From Ichthyophonus hoferi (Eukaryota; Opisthokonta; Ichthyosporea; Ichthyophonida; Ichthyophonidae), in NCBI GenBank assembly GCA_002751075.1, contig NAOQ01000203.1, positions 100,127 to 115,696 of the forward strand: 15,570 bases of DNA, read 5' to 3'. Of the stretch, positions 7,927 to 15,570 are shown piece after piece (positions within the stretch are counted from its first letter, which is position 1; each line of letters begins with the position of its first letter). The position numbers and the translations under genes were made by a program. The notes beneath the pieces were generated by a model. It worked only from the letters and a program-made list of their open reading frames with translations. It had not been told where the DNA came from and searched no databases.

Positions 7927-8383
7927 TATTGTCAATAGTATAGCTAGTGCTATAAATATTCGAATGACGCTCGTATTTTTAATGACCTTGGCCCAATTCT
8001 ACTGGTACCATTTATGGCCCAGTTTTGACCGGACACATTGAAAAACACATTGAGTAAGTAGACTCGGATTTGCTATGATTTGGTAATAGCTTTCCTAGAG
8101 CGAGGCCCACTATCTTGTGACTAATTACATTCCTATTGGTATCTACCTTATCGTCTCATTTATATTTAATAATAGCTATAAAAAGAAATACTCAAAATAA
8201 ACATGTTTGCTTTAACAAAATGTATATTGGGACTCACTCTCACTTGGATAATACCAAGTCATCTCACTATACGAACGACAAATTTTGAAAAGCCAGATTT
8301 TTATTTTTTTCTGTATTGAGTTGAAAAAAGATAAATCAAGGTATCTCATTTAAAGATCTATCGCTCATTTTTTCAACAATTAT

Positions 8384-8403
8384 TATCCGGGACACCCCGG
8401 ATA
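8384..8403. repeat. GC-rich perfect hairpin, 8-bp arms and 4-nt loop
   Basis: TATCCGGG (8384-8391), ACAC loop, CCCGGATA (8396-8403). The arms match exactly, and the hairpin is unusually GC-rich for the region. Confidence 0.8.
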
Positions 8404-9078
8404 TGGAATGACATTGACAATATAGTTAAAGAGTTTTGTTCCTAATTGACTTTCAAGCCCAATTAGCATCTCTCATTGATCCGGCCGAGTAGGGAAAGAT
8501 GACTTTATTAAGATTTAAGAGTTATTCGGATAAATTATATATCTAATTAGACCATTTAGTGAGCAGGCATATTTAGTATATTGTGTGCTCTAGTATGTTA
8601 AATAATATTAATTAAACGCCTGGGTAGAATTTTGAAACTGAAATACAAATAATATAAAGTAATATATTAAATGACGATCCTATGAAAGATGCCGGGTAAT
8701 CTAATCTTATCAAAAAATTACGATACTATATATAATATTTTATTATATGATTTAATCTAGTATGAGGTAATTTAAAAAATAGAACGCTAAAAATGGAATG
8801 GAAGATAATGAATTTCTAAATACAACTTTAATACTTATTTCCATCGGTTTATAATTATATTACGCTTTGCACTATGTTTTTAATTGCTATTTCCCTATTT
8901 CCAAACTCAATACACTTTAATAAGAGGAACGACCTATGTTGAATACAAGAACTTTTACTGTTGGACGATTTCGTAGAATCGACGCATGAAGAACTAGGAG
9001 ATCCAGGAACCTGTGCACTCTCTTAGGTACTGCTTTTTTAATTGTATGTGAATTTTACGAAATATCTATCAGTCCAAT

Positions 9079-9097
9079 GGTTTCATTTAATGAAACC
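9079..9097. repeat. 19-bp palindrome with one central base
   Basis: GGTTTCATT, central T, AATGAAACC: 9-bp arms match perfectly. It could be a dimeric transcription-factor site; the factor is unknown. Confidence 0.8.
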
Positions 9098-9198
9098 GAA
9101 CGCACTTAAAGCAATTAGTCGCAAATAACATGCAACTAACACTCTGGACACCTCGCTTAATATAAGAAACCTCAAATGTTTACGCTTCATATAGGCGA

Positions 9199-9206
9199 TG
9201 ACGTCA
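9199..9206. promoter_or_regulatory. Consensus CRE (TGACGTCA)
   Basis: A full 8-bp CREB/ATF palindrome, with a half site TGACGTA about 60 bp downstream. No gene start is known nearby, so its role is open. Confidence 0.25.
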
Positions 9207-10324
9207 AGCTAAAGCATGAAGAAACCTTATCCATGATTGGTAAAAGTTATCTTATGTGCCTATAAGTGACGTATATTCAATAACGTGCTTCAGTGAGGTT
9301 TTTTTAAAAAAATCTACAATAATATTCTTCTAGAACGGCATTAAAAATATTTTGACCTATGCTATAAACGTTTATAGTTTTATTAAACATTATGTGCTGA
9401 GAGAGCCACGCGTGAACGCTTCTTTCAATAATGCGTAAGATGCATTGATTGGCGGGACCAACAAATCAATGTCAGCACAATGTTTGTCCTTAAAAATAGT
9501 CCTGCGCAATTAACGTTTACAGCAATCTTGCTACCTCAAGTCTAAAACTACTTATTGGCTAAGTCTACTGTGCAAAACCTAAATCGGCCTTTATCTAGTT
9601 CATCCTGTTCTACTGTTCTATTACTTACTACCTCATACATTAATTATTTTTTAAAATTAGACCCTACGCTATATAATTTGTATTTATCGCCATGTGAACA
9701 CAACCAGGGATTTGCTGACATGCTCTTATATTTATAGACAAAGGTATATGAGAAGGTGAATATCCAGATCATAAGGTTCATAATTATAATTAGAATGATA
9801 TTATTTTTAATAATAATAATGTAAATAATTATTATATTTTTTTCAAAAAAAAGGGAAGAGAAATCAATTTTAAAGTTTTAAGAGACGGATATTACCTGGA
9901 TATAATCATGTCATCGTCACAGGGCCCCGTATGGGATAACATTCCTAAAGTTAACTCACTACCTATGCGCGCTAAACGTTGAGGATAAAGTGAATGGGAA
10001 TGTGTCTTTTATGCTTTGTTTTTTCCCTATTTCCCGGTGCAATAGATATAGATTGCATAAGTTGTGCATTCATGTCTGGATTGGCTTATTTCGTTAAGAT
10101 CTGGGGTTGTGACAAGATCCTAAATGGATTGAGCAGCGATATTAAATAGAATGATTATTGTATAAATATGTAGTGTATATATGGATTGCATGCCTACATT
10201 ACTATTTAGTTATGATATAATATGATATAACAAAGTAAACAACGCAGAATATCGTTGGATGAACAATACCTACTGTATTTAAGGTTGGGAGCGCTAGTGA
10301 GTAACAGCTATACATTAATACAAT

Positions 10325-10368
10325 AATATTGAGCTCCTGTGAGTAGTGACTCATAGGAGGCCAATATT
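10325..10368. repeat. Strong imperfect hairpin, 20-nt arms and 4-nt loop
   Basis: The arms are 10325-10344 (AATATTGAGCTCCTGTGAGT) and 10349-10368, with loop AGTG. As plus-strand RNA, 18 of 20 positions pair, including one G-U, with a two-base internal mismatch at arm positions 8-9. The stem does not extend beyond AATATT. It could be a palindromic element end or a small structured RNA; short for an animal microRNA precursor. Confidence 0.7.
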
Positions 10369-10424
10369 AGTGAAGGTTGAATTGTTGGAAACTGATAGTA
10401 TATTGCATATTATATTATATTTTA

Positions 10425-10426
10425 TA

Positions 10427-10460
<34 letters not shown>

Positions 10461-10475
10461 GTGATAATAATGATA
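10425..10475. repeat. (AAT)n microsatellite
   Basis: About eleven near-perfect ATA/AAT units, then degenerate units. Confidence 0.9.
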
Positions 10476-11600
10476 CTATTGTAAAATGGTAGTAAAAATG
10501 AGTTAATCTCATCATCTCACGTGGCATTTTATTTTATTTTATATCTGATGAGTTTGAAATGCTCCCAATGCTCTAAAATAAACATATTCCTATTCAATTG
10601 TATAATTAATTAAACGTTAAAATATGTTATAATAAGATCTAAATATAAAAATACATGCCATGATATAATCTAAATATATAAAATACTAAAATATGTTATC
10701 ATGCGTTGATATATCTCAAGAAAATGTCCAAAGCTTCCAAAGTTAAAAGAACCACTCATATTTAATGCATAGTTGATTTTTGCAAACCCCAATGGGGTTG
10801 TTTGTAATAAAATATTCACGATAAATCGGATCTCAGTCAGTTTAGTTAAAAGATGTACGTACTTGAGGTGATTGGCTATTACCGTTTGCAGCAATAGTAT
10901 GTTTCAAAGATTAAAGGCTATTTATTCCTTAATATACTACGTTTTGTGCCTGATTACCTCATGTGGGTATAATTAAAGAAGGCCTACCTGATTTAACAGC
11001 AAATAGTTATTTTAATGAATTGTATGAGCTTACATTTAACCGTATAAACATATATTACAGACTATATTCCTAATTAGGTTTAAATTTAAGTCAAGCTGAT
11101 TAATATAATTGGTTAATATAAACAATGTACGTTTATGATGCTATTAATTGCCCGCGACTTAGGGAGTGTGTTGGGAATAGTCGCATTTATACGTTATCTA
11201 CTGTACACTGATTCGTGGATCATGAGTGAGATCCAACTACCATCTAAGATTTGACAATAATTTTGCCTCTGCTGTCAATACTCCTTCCTCTTTAAGCTCA
11301 TTTTGTATTCTATGCATACACCTATGCGAAGCAAATACAAATATTTTGCAATCGCTATTTCTAATCGGGAATCATTATTATATGCAATCACATTATTCAT
11401 TACAATCCCCGATTGCATCATGCAATCCTATGTATTCCAAGGCACCTACGATCTTAGAGCACCAATAGCTCCAGGATCTATAACTTATCGGTAAAATAGC
11501 ATAGTATAAATCTTAGCCATTGTTTACATACAGCTATAATTATTATAGAATACACCTTTGTTAAGGCCATTCATTATTCCTGATCGGGAAATCACGTTCG
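10476..11600. other. Non-coding stretch, no gene supported
   Basis: Short open frames on both strands (10670-10894 minus, 11226-11494 plus) have no coding character and overlap each other. Small structures include CACGTG at 10518-10523, the 15-bp palindrome AACCCCAATGGGGTT at 10785-10799, and the GATTGCA cluster at 11347-11427. Confidence 0.4.
11347..11427. promoter_or_regulatory. Cluster of four GATTGCA/TGCAATC motifs
   Basis: TGCAATC at 11347, 11383 and 11421, and GATTGCA at 11411, all within 81 bp. The third and fourth together contain ATTGCATCA (11412-11420), the known C/EBP-ATF composite (amino-acid response) core. Regulatory function is inference. Confidence 0.25.
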
Positions 11601-11679
11601 CGTTATTCATTGGCTCTGGCATGGTTGCAGGCTCTGGCTTCTGGTGGCTGTCGGCTGATATGATACGTCGAGGTTGCCC

Positions 11680-11835
11680 AGTTGTTTTGTATATTACCTT
11701 CGTGTCACTTTGAAACTGTACATGTTATTAGTTCAAATTCCAATTTAAAGACAGTGTGTAGATGTAATAAAATTTATTTAGATACATTAAGACATATATT
11801 TATTAGTAAACAAGTCAGCAGAAGTTGAGGACTAG
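11680..11835. repeat. Dispersed repeat block Z, copy A
   Basis: 11680-11765 aligns with 12495-12578 (GTTG.TTTGTA.ATTAC, CACTTTGAA, GTTCAAAT), and 11792-11821 aligns with 12814-12843 (ending AACAAGTCAGCAG). The two parts are only 26 bp apart here, against about 235 bp in copy B. A GGCTCTGGC-type repeat (about 11612-11645) precedes it, as in copy B. Confidence 0.65.
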
Positions 11836-11928
11836 GCCCATAAGGTGGATACGACTAGGAGAGTGCAGTTAGTTAGGCAGCCGATGGTCAGGTGGATGTG
11901 TTGTTGAAGGCACCCAGTTGCCCAACTA

Positions 11929-12022
11929 TTTTTCCAGACTACATATGTAATAATAATTGCTAATAATATTAAATGATTATAGTTATATAAAGAAATATCC
12001 AAATTAGTTAAATATTCCTGTT
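11929..12022 (+). repeat. Dispersed repeat block Y, second copy
   Basis: Matches 1985-2075 in the same orientation at close to 90% over the best part (TAATAATTGCTAATAAT, TTAAATATTCCTGTT). It follows block Z copy A by about 95 bp. Confidence 0.7.
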
Positions 12023-12404
12023 TTACCTGTTTTAATAATAACTTTATTAGTAATATGGTTATTAGTAGAAATGTAGTAGAGTTAGCGAGCTACTGTATGG
12101 ATGCTTGATAAAGACCTGAATAAATCAGATATGGAGTAGTGGATAGTACATTGTTTATATTTTTATTTAAAGTTGAACATCTTATTATTGTATAATTGTA
12201 CAAGTATAAAAGAAAGCTAGCTGCGCTAGAATTCTGGACGGTTCTAAATACCCAAAATTAATTATTTTTTCCTGCTTTAATCCCACCTCTTGGCCAGGGC
12301 AGATTATTTTACTTGGGGCATAAAAATAACCAAAAAAAAAAGCAAGAATCTTAACGTAATGGCTACCTAACTGTAGGCTTGTGGGCTCCATATGTTAAAT
12401 GTTC

Positions 12405-12465
12405 CTACTGGCTCTGGCTATGGCTCTGGCTCGGGCTCTGGCTTTGTCGTGGGCTCTGGCGTTTA
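12405..12465. repeat. GGCTCTGGC minisatellite
   Basis: Repeated GGCTCTGGCT units with variants (TAT, CGG, TTT). The minus strand reads SQ/SP dipeptides through it, which is repetition and not evidence of a gene. A shorter version at about 11612-11645 precedes the other Z copy, so the minisatellite belongs to the dispersed element. Confidence 0.7.
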
Positions 12466-12494
12466 GCGGCCAAGGTGGTATGTGAGTATTGTAC

Positions 12495-12843
12495 AGTTGC
12501 TTTGTACATTACTTTGGCGTCGCTTTGAAGCTGGAAATGTTGATAGTTCAAATGTAAATTTGAAGACAATGTGTAAATATATGAAAAATTAATTTTCCAC
12601 ACATAGGGGGCAGTAGATAAAAATGACTTAATATAATTACCAAGCTTTGTAATTATGGTAAACTATTTAAACATTTACTGTCACCATGTTTAGAATAGTA
12701 AGTAGAGACAGGAGAGTTCCTGTGACCTACATTCGTTTATAAGAAGAGAGAATACCGAATTATGCTGCGTTTTAACGTTTCCCTTCGCTTTCAAGGAGTA
12801 CAGACATGCTAAAACATATTTTTATTATTAAACAAGTCAGCAG
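12495..12843. repeat. Dispersed repeat block Z, copy B, with about 210 bp of extra sequence
   Basis: The left part (12495-12578) and right part (12814-12843) match copy A. The 235 bp between them replace 26 bp in copy A, so either B carries an insertion or A a deletion. The extra sequence has no clear terminal inverted repeats or target duplication that I can see. Confidence 0.6.
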
Positions 12844-12922
12844 GACCTGTCTTAGGCAGGAAGCCTAGGCAATGAGGTGTCTGACCCAAAAAATGATTGG
12901 AATGGCTTATTATGTATTTATA

Positions 12923-12984
12923 GGACCTCTGCAATTGGCTGGTTCAATTCTGATCGATCATCTTGAATTTTCATTTAGCACCAG
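12923..12984 (+). repeat. Dispersed repeat block X, second copy
   Basis: Matches 1916-1978 with about eight or nine differences in 62 bp. It lies about 80 bp after block Z copy B, on the same strand as the first X copy. Confidence 0.75.
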
Positions 12985-13245
12985 TTTTCTGTATTCTCGA
13001 TAGTTGATGGTCTTGCAACACTTGCCAGTTGACAAGACTTATGCATCAGGATTTTTCAATCCAGCCTTAAGTCAAAGTCTGTATGGATTTGGCGTGGGGT
13101 TCCTAAAATTTGTTTTGATCGGATGGTTCCAGGGACATTTCATTTTCATATCAGAGTTTGGACACCATAACTTCATATCTTTTGGGGGTGCTACCAGTAG
13201 AAGTTTATTTGTTATTGTAATGTTGAATGCAAATATTTAATTATT
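12985..13245. other. GC-richer stretch flanking the repeat, likely element-derived
   Basis: The plus strand is open from 13004 to 13240 (78 codons with an ATG: MMVLQHLPVDKTYASGFFNP and onward), and the minus strand is partly open too. The peptide has aromatic and hydrophobic stretches but no recognised domain. Its position directly after block X suggests repeat-derived sequence more than a gene. Confidence 0.3.
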
Positions 13246-13249
13246 TCCA

Positions 13250-14200
13250 TATCAGGATTAGAACTGTGATTGTTATTGCCACAGTTAACGTTGTTGTCGT
13301 ATGTCAATTGTTTTAGTATGTGGTGAGATTAGTTAAATATTGTCCAACATTTGTACTGCAATTAATAATCCCTACTGAATCTCTATTAGCTAATACTAAC
13401 TCCAATCAAATATATAAGCTGAACTCAGACTTTCTCTGGGCATACGTTTTTGCTTACAAACGTAGTGTGAGAATTTGAAATTTTCTACGTAGTTAAATTG
13501 TTCATCGACTCAGTCTAAGCATGTTAGATTTTGAAACATATTAAGATAGCTAACTAAGTAAATTACTTGTCACAGTTTTATACTAAGTAAAATACTACCT
13601 AGTAAATCATTGTATTCAAAGTTGTTGCATTTTTTCTAATTGTGTATTGTAGTACCAAGCTCTAACCAAGCTCCAAACCAACAAGATCATTGATAAAAAT
13701 TCTTAATAAACTTAGCCAGGATGAAACGTCTTTTTTCTATAGTTATAAGCAAATATAATAACAATACATAAAAGAATAAGCTGTAAAAGTGCGCCGAGCA
13801 CTTTGGTTCCAACATTATTTAGTACGAGGAGTTACAATTACATATTTACTCGGAAAAAATAGCATGGTGGTGGTCCAAACTTAATTAGACTATAATGGTT
13901 TCAAAATCAGGTGCTCATTTGAAGTTAAACGGTTTCACAACAGATTTGCACTATGGCCCGCAGTGTGGGATGCGCGGACTGGGGCAGTTGTGAATACAAT
14001 ACTTTGGACACATTGTAATGAAAAGTAAAGTAGGTCTGGTTTAACTTGCAGTTTTGCTATAATCTGATTGATCGTGAATGCAAATTCACCAGAGTTAATC
14101 TGGTCCAAAGTTTGATGTAATATGTAATATTTATTGCCATAATGTATTTAGTAATCATATCTATTATTAATACCTAACTTTTAATTTAAAATATAAAAAA
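13250..14200. other. Non-coding stretch, nothing recognised
   Basis: No supported gene or RNA. One small inverted repeat, TACGTTT/AAACGTA (13443-13449 and 13458-13464), was seen. Confidence 0.45.
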
Positions 14201-14439
14201 AATAATATAATAATATATATAATATGGTATAATATAATAATAAAGCTTCCATCAAAACGGGATTACTGAACTCTCTTTTAATACTGGGACAATTATACTA
14301 TATATAGAAGGGATAAAATTAAATTAAATAAAGCATTTAAGAAAACTGACTTTAATTTTAATTTCCAATTACTCCATAGTTTTAAATGTTGTTTCACGCC
14401 GCGTATTCTTACTTTATTTTTATTTTAGGTATAATTTAA

Positions 14440-14512
14440 GAATCATAATAACAATAATAACAATAATAACAAATAATAACAACAATAACCATAATAATAG
14501 TAATAATAAGAA
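14440..14512. repeat. Imperfect (AAT/AAC)n microsatellite
   Basis: Trinucleotide AAT and AAC units with interruptions. Confidence 0.85.
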
Positions 14513-14569
14513 ACTATGGGCAAGTATTACCAACTATAATGCATAATGTGTTGACTATCTTCAAATATA

Positions 14570-14960
14570 TAGTACTATAATATTATATATTATATACCCA
14601 CCTATATATACATAAACGTTCGTAACACTTTCATAACACTACATACTACAGACCTGCGGACATACCCTTGCTTCATATATAATATATATTATATAGGTGT
14701 GTATGTGATGTATATGTTTATCTAGATGATACGTATTGTATTATATTGTATTATAGGGCATTCTATCGTAGGATCGGAAGATAAATTAGTGTATAATATG
14801 TACTATACGATGTTCATTATAAAAATATATTATATAGTGGTATATGGAGGTTTATATGATGTATATCTATATCTAAGTATACATAAGCCACCAGGCGGCA
14901 AAGTCTTGCAGTTTCAAGCATATATATAGTATATTATATATATATACAGAATAGATTCTA
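14570..14960. repeat. AT-rich degenerate repeats and palindromes
   Basis: TATATA/ATATAT runs with partly inverted copies around CCCACCTATATA and TATATAGGTGTG (about 14595 and 14690). The open frame at 14726-14929 is produced by this low-complexity sequence. Confidence 0.5.
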
Positions 14961-15054
14961 AAGCAACACCTTTACTGTTTATAACTAATACTAATCCTCT
15001 CCCCACTGCATCATTCCTGTTACGATATTTACTGTCTAGTACATCGGACTATTA

Positions 15055-15390
15055 TGCCATTTTATTATTATACTACTATATTACTACTTTATTATACTAT
15101 TATACTATAATACGACTATACTACTACACTACTACACTATTATATTACTATACTATAATACTACTATACTACTACACTATTATACTATTATACTACAATA
15201 CTTTTATATTACTATACTATAATACTATTATGCTACTATACTATATTAATACTTTACTATTATACTTATACTATCACCTATATACTATTATATTATTGCA
15301 ATATAATACTACTATACTACTATACCATTGTACTACTATACTATTATGCTATTATACTATTAGACTACTATTATATTATACTATTATATA
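15055..15390. repeat. (TAC/TAT)n degenerate microsatellite
   Basis: Some 330 bp of TACTAT, TATTA and TACTAC units with irregular order, no coding potential. Confidence 0.9.
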
Positions 15391-15410
15391 CTCCACCATG
15401 TGCACGTGAC

Positions 15411-15570
15411 TATTTATAGATACCTACCTACATATCTACCTACATATTTGCATATATACATAAGTAAATAAATACATACGTACGTATATACATAAATACA
15501 TACATACATACATACATACATACATACATACATACATACATACATACATGCATACATACATGCATACATA
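15411..15570. repeat. (TACA)n tetranucleotide microsatellite reaching the right edge
   Basis: Begins as TACC/TACA mixtures and becomes near-perfect TACA from about 15490, running off the window. An E-box GCACGTGAC (15402-15410) separates it from the preceding repeat. Confidence 0.9.

Larger units (their letters stand above)
7940..9900. other. Gene-poor stretch with several palindromes
   Basis: No gene is supported; short open frames (for example 9555-9737) lack an ATG start and coding character. Structures inside include the hairpin at 8384-8403, ACTTGG/CCAAGT at 8242-8259, the palindrome at 9079-9097, and a consensus CRE TGACGTCA at 9199-9206. Confidence 0.5.

Noticed and set aside
9555-9737. 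Plus-strand open frame of 60 codons
   Set aside because: It starts at a TTG, has no splice context and no coding character.
12185-12602. Two minus-strand open frames
   Set aside because: One overlaps the GGCTCTGGC minisatellite and block Z; the other is short with no recognised domain in a repeat-derived region.
14726-14929. Plus-strand open frame of 67 codons
   Set aside because: Produced by TATA-type low-complexity sequence.
15411-15570. CRISPR-like or telomere-like tandem array
   Set aside because: The unit is a plain TACA tetranucleotide without spacers and does not match a telomere repeat.

Overview
The window is AT-rich eukaryotic DNA. It is dense in AT microsatellites and short palindromes. 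It has spliceosomal introns of the GTAAGT...polypyrimidine-CAG type. One gene product carries many tyrosine-based signalling motifs (YxN, YxxM, YxxL/I) and a class II SH3 ligand. This suggests an animal or close holozoan relative, perhaps an early-branching, AT-rich animal such as a sponge or cnidarian. That placement is an inference from protein style and base composition; no marker gene is present.

Left part (1-6520). Two protein-coding genes lie head to tail on the minus strand. Gene 2 (4464-6447) has two exons whose phases match across a 199-nt intron. It gives a 594-residue, mostly disordered, adaptor-like protein with an SH3 ligand and 19 tyrosines, all encoded by exon 2. Gene 1 (687 to beyond position 1, with a probable short first exon at 2638-2620) is cut by the left edge. 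It encodes a probable nuclear protein with three IKKE SUMO-type sites, a basic nuclear localisation signal, a poly-Asn run, and a coiled coil leading into an in-frame ER/EK charged repeat. That charged repeat is the CT-rich simple repeat at the very start of the window. The probable 1.9-kb first intron of gene 1 holds a degenerate 20-bp AT satellite (about 790-1260) and one copy of a dispersed repeat (1916-2075). A cluster of CCAAT boxes (3163-3498) lies upstream of gene 1. A TATA box lies 64-70 nt upstream of the gene 2 start codon.

Right part (6520-15570). I find no gene I can support with confidence in these 9 kb. There are two GC-richer islands with minus-strand open frames (7165-7400 and 7565-7810), several hairpins and palindromes (notably 10325-10368), a block of old dispersed repeats (11680-13250), and a right end that is almost wholly simple repeat (14200-15570). 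Part of the 11680-13250 block matches the repeat at 1916-2075.

The two genes share strand and neighbourhood, but nothing in the sequence shows that they work together. One looks nuclear, the other looks like a phosphotyrosine or SH3 signalling scaffold.
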